The notes: generated by a model not told the origin, from the letters alone. A DNA stretch of 41,863 bases from Oscillospiraceae bacterium (GCA_017472965.1 JAFUNR010000002.1:1-41863); one strand, 5' to 3'. Shown: positions 1 through 8,789, numbered from the stretch's first letter. Made by a program: numbers and translations.

Positions 1-2748
1 TGCATTGGCCGGATAACCGCCATTTGCCACACGCTGCTCGATACTTTTCAGTAATCGGATTGCTTCTATGTTAGCCGCAAACTTCGCCTTAGGACCGGCA
101 GGAACCTCCGGTCGGTACGGGGCAGTGTAGTTGATCGGCTCGTAGTGATACGGTTCCGCTAAAGCTTCTACGTCCTCAATGACCTGCTCCGCAAAAGAGG
201 ATTCTTCACCATCTTCAGACTCATCTTTAACCGGCTCAATGCTTTCCGCTGCAACCTCATTCAGCCGTACATCTGTGGGCGGAGGTAAGAGATTGTGGTT
301 GCGTACATCCTTTTCCAAAACAGCACCAAAGTCCTTACGGCTGATGGCTCTGCTGATCAACGGAAAACTCTCATCCCGCAGATGCACATCAAAACGGCCC
401 ACATCTTCAATGGTGAAAATAGAACCGTTTTCCAGCCGGACGGTATCACCCGGTTGATAGACCCGCGCGCCTTCTTTTACCCTGCGCAGATAGTCTGCAG
501 GCAGGATATAAAACACGCGTTCTGCCGGTGTTCCCGGTGTGGTATCCTGTACATTGACAGTACCGTTTTCATTGATGCGATCCACCAGAAAATCACGGCC
601 CGCAAGAGGGATCAAGGTCTCACCGGGAACGAACACTTCCTTTGCATATGTCGCTGGCAGCACACGGTCGGGATACCGCTTGGCATACCGGCTGAGAGCT
701 TCATTGACAAGAAACTCAAAGGTGACGTCTTCCAGCTCATGATCACACAGGCCGTTGTTATCCGGATACTGCGTATTGGAATACTGTCCGCCATCCACCG
801 TGTATACGATTTCATGCCGGATAAGATTCACATACACTTGCAGTTCGTGTTCCTCATCTTCGGTCGTGGTGTAGGCCAGATTCACATGATTCAAATCCTT
901 AAACTCCGGCACAGCAAATTCTTCTCTTTCACAGTATTCTGTGATCAGCCGCTTGGCACGCTCCATGGATGCGGCGTATTCCGCTTCCCCGGTCAGCTTA
1001 TCTGCAAGCCAGATTTCATACGCGGCTTTTCCCTTGTCATCCAGATAGCGGTCTGTCTCCACAAGGTAACGCAAACGCTTATCCACCTCAGGCCATTTCA
1101 GCAGCTTCTCATACCGCTCCGGTGAACCATAGTTCCCGTAAGTGATTTTGATTCCCTTACCGTCATGATCGACCCAGCCGTGCACCCCGGAAAGAAACGT
1201 CCAGGAACACCCACCGATACCGTATTCCTTTTTCAGAAAGGCCAACCGTTCCTGTTCCGTTTTCAATGCGGCGGTGCCGTAAAAATGATTGATCCGCATT
1301 TTCCCTTTTTCGAAACCACTGCCGCGGCACAGGACGTGATTGATTTCGGCATCTGTGATGACGCTGCCATCCTCATCCTTTTTGGCTTCGGTCACATTAA
1401 AACGAGGAACAGCAGTATTCACGCGATCGATCGCTTCGATTTGCTTATCGGGGCTGGGCAAACCGAGTTCTTCGGCCAGTCCTTCCGGAACGAGACCGTC
1501 ACCGACAGCAGTTGGCAGGGCTTCTTCGATGAGCGTATCGGATAAAGCAACAGCGGAGGATGGTTCTTCATCCTCCGCTGTCAGTTCGGTATTCGGGTTT
1601 ACAGGCTGTACAGGATCGGCATCGCCAGTTCCTCGGCCTGCAGCTTCAGGTTGTTCATATGCTGCGTCCAGCCCAGCGGATCCGTCTTGCGATCCGGTGC
1701 CGGATTCTTCTCCAACAGACTCTTCACGGCCTGTTCGATTTCCTGGCGTACTGATTTCTCCACTTCCAGCAGATGCAGGTACAGATTCCCGCTGACCGTC
1801 AGTTCCTCGAATGTCATCGGGTCGTTCTCTCGTAGAAACTCCCTGCGCAGGCTGCCGTACTTGCCGATCGGCTGCATCGGCTGTTCGTTCAGTGTCAGAT
1901 TCGGCACCAGATATCCGTTGATGTTCGTGTACTCCATGCTGCACCTCCTTAGGCTCGGTTGCGTGTGTTTCTCTGTGTCCGTCTATAGCATACGCGCTTT
2001 TTTCCTGTCTGGCAACGCTGTCGATCTCGCGAACAACATCTCCAAGGTGGCGCATCATGGCGCGGCTTGTCTGCTGTGTCATGGAACCAAGGCAAATGGA
2101 TGCGGCAAAGGTATCCAGCTCATGGACATGATCAAATGCGGAGAAATCCACAAAACCCTTATCCACACCGCACCGTTCTGCCGCCATATAGCAAACGCTG
2201 TTGAGGATGATATTTTCCAGCACATGGATCTGCTCTTCTGGCGGACCCCATTCCAGATTGCAGCCAACAATCGCTTTTTGCAGTGATGTTTCGATCAATG
2301 GATGCCGCTCCGCCACCAGAGTCGCTGCTTTTATGCGGATAGCATTCTGGATACAGTCGGCGTTTTCTTCTTCCACAAAGCGGTTCCATACCTGCTGCCG
2401 GTTTTGGGATGTTACATTCCAGGGCAACGCTTCAGGTATGTATACCCGTGGGAAAGTATCATTGAAATCAAACACATACCGCAAGCGGCTTTTGGGAGCC
2501 TTGGTATCAATGATCGCAATACCTTTGCTCCCGCGGCGCGCCCAGCGTCCGGTGGTGTTGTTCCAGTAATCCAGTGTGGCCACCGCCTTGACGCCGGGGC
2601 GCTGACAATGGATAAGCAGCTGATTGCTGTAAGCGTAATTGTAGGTATACGCTGCCGAATTCAGGAAACTCAACCAGCTATCGGCGTTTCGGGTCGCCTC
2701 GACCACAAGTCGACCGGCCAGTTCACGGATATCTTCAAACTTTGGCAC
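1..2748 (-). CDS. Giant ArdC-N domain / DNA helicase-methylase protein, N-terminal 916 residues (partial)
   Basis: The minus-strand frame is open without a stop from a GTG at 2748 to the window edge, so the 3' end is missing. The GTG is preceded by GGAGGTG seven bases upstream, and an in-frame TGA lies just before, which fixes the start. Residues 1-220 match the ArdC-like N-terminal domain of large ICE proteins (key stretches SNQLLIHCQRPGVKAV and LRYVFDF). Residues about 255-400 are a polar, low-complexity linker rich in E, R, G and S. After that come NHFYGTAALKTEQERLAFL, then KEYGIGG, and near the edge GPKAKFAANIEAIRLLKSIE, which in relatives leads into the N-6 methylase and SNF2-type helicase domains. 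Those catalytic domains lie outside the window. The linker DNA also encodes TnpV in another frame. Family assignment is from memory of such ICE proteins; the likely role is DNA processing or protection during transfer. Confidence 0.8.
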   Translation of the reverse strand, partial: MPKFEDIRELAGRLVVEATRNADSWLSFLNSAAYTYNYAYSNQLLIHCQRPGVKAVATLDYWNNTTGRWARRGSKGIAIIDTKAPKSRLRYVFDFNDTFPRVYIPEALPWNVTSQNRQQVWNRFVEEENADCIQNAIRIKAATLVAERHPLIETSLQKAIVGCNLEWGPPEEQIHVLENIILNSVCYMAAERCGVDKGFVDFSAFDHVHELDTFAASICLGSMTQQTSRAMMRHLGDVVREIDSVARQEKSAYAIDGHRETHATEPKEVQHGVHEHQRISGAESDTERTADAADRQVRQPAQGVSTRERPDDIRGTDGQRESVPASAGSGEISTPGNRTGREESVGEESGTGSQDGSAGLDAAYEQPEAAGRGTGDADPVQPVNPNTELTAEDEEPSSAVALSDTLIEEALPTAVGDGLVPEGLAEELGLPSPDKQIEAIDRVNTAVPRFNVTEAKKDEDGSVITDAEINHVLCRGSGFEKGKMRINHFYGTAALKTEQERLAFLKKEYGIGGCSWTFLSGVHGWVDHDGKGIKITYGNYGSPERYEKLLKWPEVDKRLRYLVETDRYLDDKGKAAYEIWLADKLTGEAEYAASMERAKRLITEYCEREEFAVPEFKDLNHVNLAYTTTEDEEHELQVYVNLIRHEIVYTVDGGQYSNTQYPDNNGLCDHELEDVTFEFLVNEALSRYAKRYPDRVLPATYAKEVFVPGETLIPLAGRDFLVDRINENGTVNVQDTTPGTPAERVFYILPADYLRRVKEGARVYQPGDTVRLENGSIFTIEDVGRFDVHLRDESFPLISRAISRKDFGAVLEKDVRNHNLLPPPTDVRLNEVAAESIEPVKDESEDGEESSFAEQVIEDVEALAEPYHYEPINYTAPYRPEVPAGPKAKFAANIEAIRLLKSIEQRVANGGYPANA
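1599..1937 (-). CDS. tnpV: TnpV family protein, nested in another frame of the giant helicase gene
   Basis: A 112-residue protein starting MEYTNINGYLVPNL, with the QPIGKYGSLRREFLRE and WTQHMNNLKLQAEEL motifs of the transposon-encoded TnpV family; its length is that of the family. The start is well defined: AAGGAGGTG lies four bases before the ATG. The whole gene sits inside the open frame of the giant helicase gene, shifted by one base relative to it, so both frames are open for 339 bases. TnpV function is not established. The strong ribosome binding site and family match indicate that it is translated, and the helicase frame here reads as low-complexity linker. The alternative, that the helicase frame is interrupted, is not supported because no stop occurs. 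Confidence 0.8.
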   Translation of the reverse strand: MEYTNINGYLVPNLTLNEQPMQPIGKYGSLRREFLRENDPMTFEELTVSGNLYLHLLEVEKSVRQEIEQAVKSLLEKNPAPDRKTDPLGWTQHMNNLKLQAEELAMPILYSL

Positions 2749-2769
2749 GGACTGTCACCTCCATTCCTT

Positions 2770-3666
2770 TCAGCGTTCATGGCAGATTTTTACGCCTTGT
2801 CTGATCCGTTCCTCTTTCAGCCGGTCGGCAAAGCCGGGAATTTCTTTGAACCCAAAATCATCCACATAATACGCGGTAGAGTTGCCTTTTTCATTCCGTA
2901 TAACAACATCGCTCACAGATAAGGCGTGCATTCCATACGGCAACGGACGATCATCCAGATTGTGCAGACGATACAGATTTTCCAGCTGCAAACTTTCACC
3001 CAGCATACCGGCATATACAAAGCAGTAGTGCTTTGCATTCAATTTGGATCCAGCCTCCGCATAGCTCCGAAATGCATAATCACAATTATCCAGATTGCGT
3101 ACCTGATAGATCTCGTATGTATTCAGTTCCACACCCGGCAAAGGATTCTTCGGCTCGATCGTGATTCCCTGCTTTCGGCACAATTCTGCAAATTCGCAGA
3201 TATGGAATGTATTATATCCCAGTCTGAAATGGTAACCGTCCGGACAGGCATGACAAATTGCATCACGGGTAGAGCCGTCGGGATAATGTCTGGTAATTGC
3301 TTCGCCATCGGGCAGATAAAACAACGTATCATATTCCGGCGTGATGAAACGAATATCCAGCCTTTCAACCAGCTCGATATTCTCTTTCATATATTCCACA
3401 GCCCGGTAGACTTCCCGGTTATCCCACGAGGGAAGTCTTTTGTGATCGCGCTGAAGAAGGTTCACTCCGTCTTTACACTGTACAAAATCCAGCGAACCTG
3501 TCCGAACATCGGTATTGGTTATCCCCAAGGCTTTCGGCTTATCCTTAGGCAAGGCGTTGTACTCTGCAACCGCTTTTTCAACTGTACCAAATTTGCGAAC
3601 TTCCAGCGAACCCTGTACGCCCAGATCCGGAATGACATAAAAATAATCGATATATTTATCGTTCAT
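2770..3666 (-). CDS. YodL/DUF4316-like element protein
   Basis: A 298-residue soluble protein. The ATG at 3666 was chosen over longer in-frame extensions because it follows GAGAGGCG at good spacing and begins a conserved-looking MNDKYIDYFYVIPD. The C-terminal third contains NTYEIYQVRNLDNCDYAFR and HALSVSDVVI followed by YYVDDFGF, the pattern of YodL-type domains in ICE proteins. The N-terminal half holds a segment with HACPDGYHFRLGYNTFHICE that I cannot assign. It is transcribed just ahead of the giant helicase gene (21-base gap) and overlaps the preceding gene by 11 bases, so all are likely one operon. Molecular function unknown; no membrane segment seen. Confidence 0.75.
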   Translation of the reverse strand: MNDKYIDYFYVIPDLGVQGSLEVRKFGTVEKAVAEYNALPKDKPKALGITNTDVRTGSLDFVQCKDGVNLLQRDHKRLPSWDNREVYRAVEYMKENIELVERLDIRFITPEYDTLFYLPDGEAITRHYPDGSTRDAICHACPDGYHFRLGYNTFHICEFAELCRKQGITIEPKNPLPGVELNTYEIYQVRNLDNCDYAFRSYAEAGSKLNAKHYCFVYAGMLGESLQLENLYRLHNLDDRPLPYGMHALSVSDVVIRNEKGNSTAYYVDDFGFKEIPGFADRLKEERIRQGVKICHER

Positions 3667-4420
3667 TGCCACGCCTCTCTTTTGGGGTCTTTGCGATACT
3701 GTCCAGAAATCTGCCGTCCTTATCGTAGTTTCTGGGATCCGCTCCGGGACTGTGCCAACCGAACATGGAACCTGCTTCCATCGCTGTGGCCTGCGCTTTG
3801 GTGATACCGCCGGTATCATTCAGATGATCCACAACTTCCTGCGAGGGGATGCCTTTGTATCCACTGATATCCCATTTGTGGTAACCGGACTCACCGTACT
3901 TGATGGCAATGACCTCGCCTGTGGATTTCAGCCGGCTCCAGCAGAGCAGCGGCAGTCCCTTCTGCTGGCGAAGCGCCTCCATAAAAACGGCTTTATCAAA
4001 GGCGTACAGATAGAAATTGTAATCGCCTTTCCCGGGAATACAGCGCAGGAAATAGGTGTGCTGACCGGTTTCCATCCGGAAGGCCATCTCTTTTCTCCAC
4101 TGTGTTTTGATCAGTGCATCAGGGAAGCGATTGCAGCGAGCTTCCATCAGGCTTCTGCTGCCAAGCAGTCCGTTTCGCCGAAGCGCATTGACCACGTTAT
4201 CCAGTTCCTGCTTGAACTGACCTGTTTTCAAGGCTTCGTTTTCGTCAAACCATGTGGTATAGAACAGCTCACCGGTAGTACCGAAATCTCCACGCAGGAA
4301 ACCGATGTTCGCCTTGCGGAATGCAGGCTCCACCTGCAAAAAACAAAACTGCTGTTCATGCGCCGGTGCCGACATCAATGTAAAGCTTGTATCGTTCATT
4401 GTCATTTGCAATTGGTTCAT
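3656..4420 (-). CDS. Conserved ICE protein of unknown function
   Basis: A 254-residue protein; its ATG overlaps the TGA of the preceding gene (ATGA), and AAGGAG lies ten bases upstream inside that gene, suggesting translational coupling. Visible features are an N-terminal beta-rich half, a central FYLYAFDKAVFMEALRQQ segment and a C-terminal motif AIKYGESGYHKWDISGYKG, followed by VVDHLNDTGGITKAQATAM, which recur in ICE-borne hypothetical proteins. No catalytic signature or membrane segment is seen. The tail overlaps the start of the YodL-like gene by 11 bases. Probably accessory to element maintenance or transfer; I do not recognise a named domain. Confidence 0.7.
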   Translation of the reverse strand: MNQLQMTMNDTSFTLMSAPAHEQQFCFLQVEPAFRKANIGFLRGDFGTTGELFYTTWFDENEALKTGQFKQELDNVVNALRRNGLLGSRSLMEARCNRFPDALIKTQWRKEMAFRMETGQHTYFLRCIPGKGDYNFYLYAFDKAVFMEALRQQKGLPLLCWSRLKSTGEVIAIKYGESGYHKWDISGYKGIPSQEVVDHLNDTGGITKAQATAMEAGSMFGWHSPGADPRNYDKDGRFLDSIAKTPKERRGNER

Positions 4421-5007
4421 CCTCGTTCTTCTCCTTTCCGTTTTTCCTGTTCGATAAATAACGCCGCATTTTCACTTGCCCATTTGGGTGTGACCTGAGG
4501 CTTAAGAATACCCAGCACATTGTAACGGGATATTTCAACCTTTTCGCCTGTCCACAGATCCCGACCAAATATTTTCCTTCCGCGGGAGTTCGGATTCACA
4601 CCAAAACCGCACTGCCCCAACACCAGCTGATGCTCCTTGACGCGGAATTCCAAAGGCATCTTCGCTGCATCCACCACAAGGATCTGACCTGTGTAGTTTT
4701 TGGTGTTGCTGTTTTTCAAACAGTCGGTTATTTCAAAAGGGACGCAATCACTCTTTCGTTCCTTCCGGTCGGCACGAACCCATTCCAGCTCGTTTTTCTG
4801 CCGATTGATAAACTCTTCCAGCACTTCAAGATAATCCGTGGTTGTACCAACGTTCTCATAAAAATAACCGCCCATCAACGGGCGGCTGTCTGCAATCATA
4901 TACGGATCGGGATTCTTTTCATCCACACCGATCACGAAACGTTTTCTGCCGACTTCCACGACCTGTTGAATCTCATAACTGCCGGCGTATTCTTTTTCAT
5001 CATTCAT
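4417..5007 (-). CDS. Conserved ICE protein of unknown function
   Basis: A 196-residue protein. The ATG at 5007 is preferred to an in-frame TTG five codons earlier because GGGAGAG stands six bases ahead of it. The sequence contains VVEVGRKRFVIGVDEKNPDPYMIAD and a later run of basic/aromatic residues; positions around 140-165 (QLVLGQCGFGVNPNSRGR, then IFGRDLWTGE) look like a compact fold. No domain is recognised with confidence and there is no signal peptide. It follows the DUF3846 gene directly (two-base gap) and overlaps the next gene by four bases, so it belongs to the same operon. Confidence 0.7.
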   Translation of the reverse strand: MNDEKEYAGSYEIQQVVEVGRKRFVIGVDEKNPDPYMIADSRPLMGGYFYENVGTTTDYLEVLEEFINRQKNELEWVRADRKERKSDCVPFEITDCLKNSNTKNYTGQILVVDAAKMPLEFRVKEHQLVLGQCGFGVNPNSRGRKIFGRDLWTGEKVEISRYNVLGILKPQVTPKWASENAALFIEQEKRKGEERG

Positions 5008-5009
5008 AT

Positions 5010-5405
5010 TTATCTCTCCCAAAATCTTGGTTTTTGTCCATAGCGTTCGTCTTTCGGCCGCACCTTGGCAACAGGAAAATCATCTGCGTCCTGACAGGGA
5101 TTTTGCGGCTGAAAATACAGGCGGCTGTACCGTTCCGCCTGCTCTTTTGTCAGACCGATTGGTTTATCTCCATTCATTCCGCAGATAAGAAATCTCCCGT
5201 ACACATGGATATCGTCCTCATTAATGCATCTGTTATAACGCAATCCGGATTGGTCTTTGCTGCAAATCAGGCCGATTTTCGGAGTGTCAAAGGGGAGAAT
5301 GACTTCGCTTTCGCCGCAGACGACCTCCTGCGCAGCGGAATGCACATTGTCAAAATTCGCTATGTAAGGACAGTATCCCGGCTCAACGACAAGTAATCTG
5401 ACCAT
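5010..5405 (-). CDS. DUF3846 domain protein
   Basis: A 131-residue protein beginning MVRLLVVEPGYCPYIANF, with GESEVILPFDTPKIGLICS and an FLICGMNG motif, matching the small DUF3846 family common in ICEs and phages of Clostridia. Its length is typical. It starts nine bases after the ParB stop and is followed by the next gene after two bases, in a tightly packed operon. The function of DUF3846 is unknown; in this setting it is an accessory gene of the partition/transfer module. Confidence 0.75.
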   Translation of the reverse strand: MVRLLVVEPGYCPYIANFDNVHSAAQEVVCGESEVILPFDTPKIGLICSKDQSGLRYNRCINEDDIHVYGRFLICGMNGDKPIGLTKEQAERYSRLYFQPQNPCQDADDFPVAKVRPKDERYGQKPRFWER

Positions 5406-5414
5406 GCCCTCACC

Positions 5415-6350
5415 TCACCGGCTGTCCCGCTGTCGGTTGCGATAGAATGCTTCCAGCAGTTTCAGAATCTGGTCTTCCATCTGCTCGGCGGTGTATCCTC
5501 GTGGGAAGTAGCGTTCAATTTTGGAATAAGATATGGAAAGCTGTTGCTCGCGGGGTTTTACGCTAGGTGGCTGTGCTGTCATGATGGCATCGATTTTTTC
5601 CGGATCCAAAACGCCCTCCCGACTGGCTGCTTTCAGCTTTTGTGCCTGCGACAGAGAGGGCGTACAGCTCATGCTGTCGATATATTCATAGAAATCCGCC
5701 TGTTCGTCCGGTGTGAGATCGGCAAGATGGTCAGCCGGAGTCAATTTAAGCCGTCCGTCATCGACCATATCAAGAAGCTCAGGGATAAGATTGTTTAGAT
5801 GAATAAATCGCCTTACTGTTTCTCGACTGGTATTCGCTTCGTCCGCTACCTTATCTACAGACAACTTCTGCACAAGTTGTGTAGAAGTTAAATCACTGCG
5901 CGTTCCCTGCCTTTTCAATGCATCCAGTTTCATCTTATACGCTTTCGCTTTCTCACTGGGAAGAATATGTTCTCTCTGGCAGTTAGAATCGACCATCAAA
6001 ATGACGGCGGTATCATCGTCCATATCCCGTACAATGCACGGAATGGTCTCCATACCGGCCCGCTGTGCGCCGTGATGCCGCCGGTGACCGGAGATCAGTT
6101 CATATCCACCCTCAGGACGGGGTCTGGCAATCGCCGGCGTCATTACGCCGTACTCCTTAATACTGTCCACCATCTTATCCATTTCTTCATCATCGCGAAC
6201 ATGGAACGGATGGTCCTTGAACGGATACAATTCCGAAAGTGGAATGTTCTGCACCTTTTCAAGCTTTGCATCCTGCCGCTCCTCCTCGGTGGAAAAGAGG
6301 TTATCGAGTGAGGGAAGTTTGATGTTGCTGCCGTAGATTCTTCCGGCCAT
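5415..6350 (-). CDS. parB: ParB/Spo0J-type partition protein
   Basis: A 311-residue ParB-like DNA-binding protein. Residues about 38-130 form the ParB/sulfiredoxin-type CTP-binding fold, with the signature ELISGHRRHHGAQRAG in place of the usual GERR box. A helix-turn-helix follows around 150-185 (VADEANTSRETVRRFIHLNN), then an acidic segment and a basic C-terminal region. The start has GGAGGTG six bases upstream. The coding region overlaps the end of parA by 50 bases, so the two are co-transcribed. It should bind parS-like sites and act with ParA to keep the excised circular form of the element; no parS site was identified. Confidence 0.9.
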   Translation of the reverse strand: MAGRIYGSNIKLPSLDNLFSTEEERQDAKLEKVQNIPLSELYPFKDHPFHVRDDEEMDKMVDSIKEYGVMTPAIARPRPEGGYELISGHRRHHGAQRAGMETIPCIVRDMDDDTAVILMVDSNCQREHILPSEKAKAYKMKLDALKRQGTRSDLTSTQLVQKLSVDKVADEANTSRETVRRFIHLNNLIPELLDMVDDGRLKLTPADHLADLTPDEQADFYEYIDSMSCTPSLSQAQKLKAASREGVLDPEKIDAIMTAQPPSVKPREQQLSISYSKIERYFPRGYTAEQMEDQILKLLEAFYRNRQRDSR

Positions 6351-7116
6351 TGTTCAGCACCTCCTTCGCAAGCTGCCGATATGCGTTACTTGCCGCACCG
6401 TTGGTGTCATAATGCAGCTGACTATAACCGCTGGCAGGGCTTTCCGCCGTTTTCGTACTGATGGGGATCTCTGATTTGTAAATATGGATGCGGTTTCCGT
6501 AATCCCGGCGCAGCGCCGCGCACACATCCATTGACAGATTGGTGCGTTTATCCACCATGGTGATCACAATGCCGTCCAGCTCCAGCTTGGGGTTGATCCG
6601 GCGCTGTACCTGATGGATACTCCGCAGCAGTGAAACCAAGCCTTTCGTGGCAAAATGCTGTGCCTGCACCGGCACAAGAACTTTATCTGCCGCGGTCAGA
6701 GCTGAGATCGTCAGGATGCCAAGCGACGGCATACAGTCGATCAGGCAGTAATCATACTGCTGCTGATACGGCTCCAGCGCCTGTGCCAGAATGCGCTCGT
6801 GTGCCATGACGTTGACCAGTCGGATTTCCATATCAGACAGGCCGATATCCGAAGGGATATAGTCTACACCCTCTTCGTGATGGCGCACTGCCGATGTGAC
6901 AGGCCGGTCGTTGATCACATCCTCAAGCATAGATTCCAGCGTTCCCTGCGGGCCGTCAAGATCTTCACAGCCGAGATAGCTGGACAAATCGCCCTGCGGG
7001 TCAGCATCCACAAGCAGAACCTTATTGCCCTGTTCTGCCAGTGCCGTACCGAGGTTGACTGCGGTCGTGGTTTTACCCACGCCGCCCTTTTGATTGGCGA
7101 TTGCAATCGTGATCAT
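6301..7116 (-). CDS. parA: ParA/Soj family partition ATPase
   Basis: A 271-residue ParA-type ATPase. The deviant Walker A box KGGVGKTTTA is at residues 10-19, the second signature LLVDADPQGD at 34-43, and the downstream YCLIDCMPSLGILT motif is present. The ATG at 7116 follows GGAGGAAG at good spacing and begins directly with the beta strand MITIAIANQ; upstream in-frame codons are not conserved in character. The start overlaps the preceding stop (ATGA). With ParB it forms a partition pair for the element. Length is usual for Soj-like proteins, with no N-terminal HTH, so a type Ib/chromosomal-like ParA. Confidence 0.93.
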   Translation of the reverse strand: MITIAIANQKGGVGKTTTAVNLGTALAEQGNKVLLVDADPQGDLSSYLGCEDLDGPQGTLESMLEDVINDRPVTSAVRHHEEGVDYIPSDIGLSDMEIRLVNVMAHERILAQALEPYQQQYDYCLIDCMPSLGILTISALTAADKVLVPVQAQHFATKGLVSLLRSIHQVQRRINPKLELDGIVITMVDKRTNLSMDVCAALRRDYGNRIHIYKSEIPISTKTAESPASGYSQLHYDTNGAASNAYRQLAKEVLNNGRKNLRQQHQTSLTR

Positions 7117-7598
7117 TGTGCTTCCTCCTCTCCGCTGCACTGCGCGCAGGAACAATCCGTTTCGTCGCCGGCATCGGCTAATTCTTCCTCAGACTCCATG
7201 CGGGCAGCGTATATATCTGCATCGATATAGCCGTGGTCAAACAGCCATACATCCCACTCCTCCAGACTGTCCAGAATGTAGAGAGATACGCCCCAAGCGA
7301 AGAAACCCGCGTACCAGGTATGTGCAACCTTTTCGTACTCAGCCAATTCGTCCGGGACCTTTTCTTTTACGCCGCGGAAAAAGAGGGACAGAAGCTGGAT
7401 GTATTCCTGCACCGGCAGAATCTTGTAGAGATGCCCTGCCGCGCAAAGCAGCTGCATCGTTTCCTGCTCCACCGCATCCTCCAGAACAACATCCTGCCCT
7501 TCCAGAGCTAACCCCCGCTCTACAGCGCCTTCCACCAAAAGCTGACCCACGTCCAGTCCTGCGCGATACGCATTTACTTCTTTGTCGATTCTTTTCAT
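7113..7598 (-). CDS. Small acidic ICE protein of unknown function
   Basis: A 161-residue protein beginning MKRIDKEVNAYRAG; the ATG at 7598 has GGAGG eight bases upstream, which decides against longer in-frame starts. It is predicted mostly helical, with a hydrophobic/aromatic stretch (HTWYAGFFAWGVSLYILDSL) around residues 90-110 that could be a buried core rather than a membrane span. The C-terminus is acidic and ends with a CSCAQC cluster, which might bind a metal. It sits between the TOPRIM gene and parA, overlapping parA by four bases. No family name recognised. Confidence 0.7.
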   Translation of the reverse strand: MKRIDKEVNAYRAGLDVGQLLVEGAVERGLALEGQDVVLEDAVEQETMQLLCAAGHLYKILPVQEYIQLLSLFFRGVKEKVPDELAEYEKVAHTWYAGFFAWGVSLYILDSLEEWDVWLFDHGYIDADIYAARMESEEELADAGDETDCSCAQCSGEEEAQ

Positions 7599-7635
7599 TA
7601 TTTTCTCCTCCATTTTTATTTTGTGACAGAGTCCG

Positions 7636-8571
7636 TTAACGCTCTGCCTGTCGGAACCTGATTTGTAGCTCATGGACAAGCTGATCATTGTAATCCTTAC
7701 CATAGGTTGGCGGTATATCCTCAACTAGACAACCATTGCTTTTCAGCTTTTCTGCCAGTTTTCCGCTAAAGGCTCGTCCGCGCTGATCGTTATCCAGACA
7801 AAGCCGTACTGTTTTGATCGCATGGTGATCAAGAAACCAATCGACCGGCTGATAATTCAATCCCCCGATCGCCAGATAGTGAACGCCGCGCCAAGGTTCC
7901 TTTTTGTGCAGATGCCGCAGAGTAGCACCGGACATGGCATCGATTGGCGCTTCGTAGATTTCCACCGTATCGCAGACCGGATCTTCCGCCGGTATACAAA
8001 AGCCATATTTTTTCTGGCTTCCTTCAGCGTCTCCGCGCCATGTACTGTTACAGCCGCGGATGAATGCAGATTTCGGTTGTCCTTTCTCATCCATGCCAAC
8101 GAACACACAGTTTTTGTAACCGCCCCGCGTGGTTTGGTAAAGTAGCCCATTGTCATTGCAGAACCGAAACACCTTGCTGCAGACACCTCTGCGGAACAAA
8201 TATGCCTTGATTGCTTCGTTACCGCTGTCCGGTACCGGACACACCAGTTCTTTTTGCTCTTCAATCCGCACGGGAAAATCGACCGGCTGAAAAGAGGAGT
8301 GCAGCGGTGCATACTCATTCAACAAGTGCACAGCACTGACAAAATCCATTTTCTTGACCTTGAGTAGATAGTCGATGGCATTGTTGCCGCCCACACCCAC
8401 ACTGAACCAATGGAACAGACCATTCTCGGAAATGATCAGGCTGTCGTGACTTCGGGTACAATAATCCGTTCTGCTGACCCGTACCAGTTCACCGGGTTCA
8501 AACTTTCGCAAATAGTCCAAAACGCCGATCCTCCGGGCGAGCCTGATCTCTTGCTCACTTACTTTTGTCAT
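7636..8571 (-). CDS. DUF3991 and TOPRIM domain protein
   Basis: A 311-residue protein with an N-terminal DUF3991-type segment (RSHDSLIISENGLFHWFSVG, then GNNAIDYLLKV), reminiscent of the primase zinc-ribbon region but without the cysteines, and a C-terminal TOPRIM-like domain with VEIYEAPIDAMSGATL, LAIGGL and VRLCLDNDQRGRAFSGKL. The acidic E...DxD-like pattern of TOPRIM is present (E in YEAPID, D in CLDND). The ATG at 8571 follows GGAG at seven bases. It is the first gene of the element operon in this window, preceded by a strong hairpin. Such proteins are thought to act in element replication or primer synthesis. Confidence 0.85.
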   Translation of the reverse strand: MTKVSEQEIRLARRIGVLDYLRKFEPGELVRVSRTDYCTRSHDSLIISENGLFHWFSVGVGGNNAIDYLLKVKKMDFVSAVHLLNEYAPLHSSFQPVDFPVRIEEQKELVCPVPDSGNEAIKAYLFRRGVCSKVFRFCNDNGLLYQTTRGGYKNCVFVGMDEKGQPKSAFIRGCNSTWRGDAEGSQKKYGFCIPAEDPVCDTVEIYEAPIDAMSGATLRHLHKKEPWRGVHYLAIGGLNYQPVDWFLDHHAIKTVRLCLDNDQRGRAFSGKLAEKLKSNGCLVEDIPPTYGKDYNDQLVHELQIRFRQAER

Positions 8572-8596
8572 ATCGTTTTCTCCTTTTTTGATAAAC

Positions 8597-8641
8597 AAAA
8601 AGCACTCTGCCGATCCGGTAAATGGATAAGTAGAGTGCTTT
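8597..8641 (-). terminator. Hairpin with T-run ahead of the TOPRIM gene (terminator or attenuator)
   Basis: Read on the minus strand, AAAGCACTCT pairs with AGAGTGCTTT across a 23-base loop and is followed by a short T-run. It lies only about 25 bases before the TOPRIM start. It could end transcripts from the decayed recombinase upstream, or act as an attenuator for the element operon; no clear promoter was found between it and the gene. Confidence 0.65.
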
Positions 8642-8682
8642 GATTTTACGGTATTCTCTTTTTCAGATGGTTCAGACTTTTT

Positions 8683-8706
8683 AGGTGGTGGGGGGTGTGG
8701 GGGGAT
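8683..8706 (+). other. G-rich tract
   Basis: A run of G tracts separated by single T or TGT (GGTGG, then two six-G runs) just upstream of the element operon. It has some potential for G-quadruplex formation on the plus strand, the template strand of the operon leader. No protein-coding potential was seen in 8,642-8,789. Confidence 0.4.
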
Positions 8707-8789
8707 TTTACGCTGAAAACAGTCGAAAAACAGCTATACTTCCCCCTTGGTGTTTTACATTCCGCCCCGCCTATTGTAAACGATTGGTC

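Noticed and set aside
295-1545. Plus-strand open frames of 276 and 126 codons in the left part
   Set aside because: They are opposite the giant helicase gene, whose frame gives coherent family motifs; no ribosome binding sites on the plus strand.
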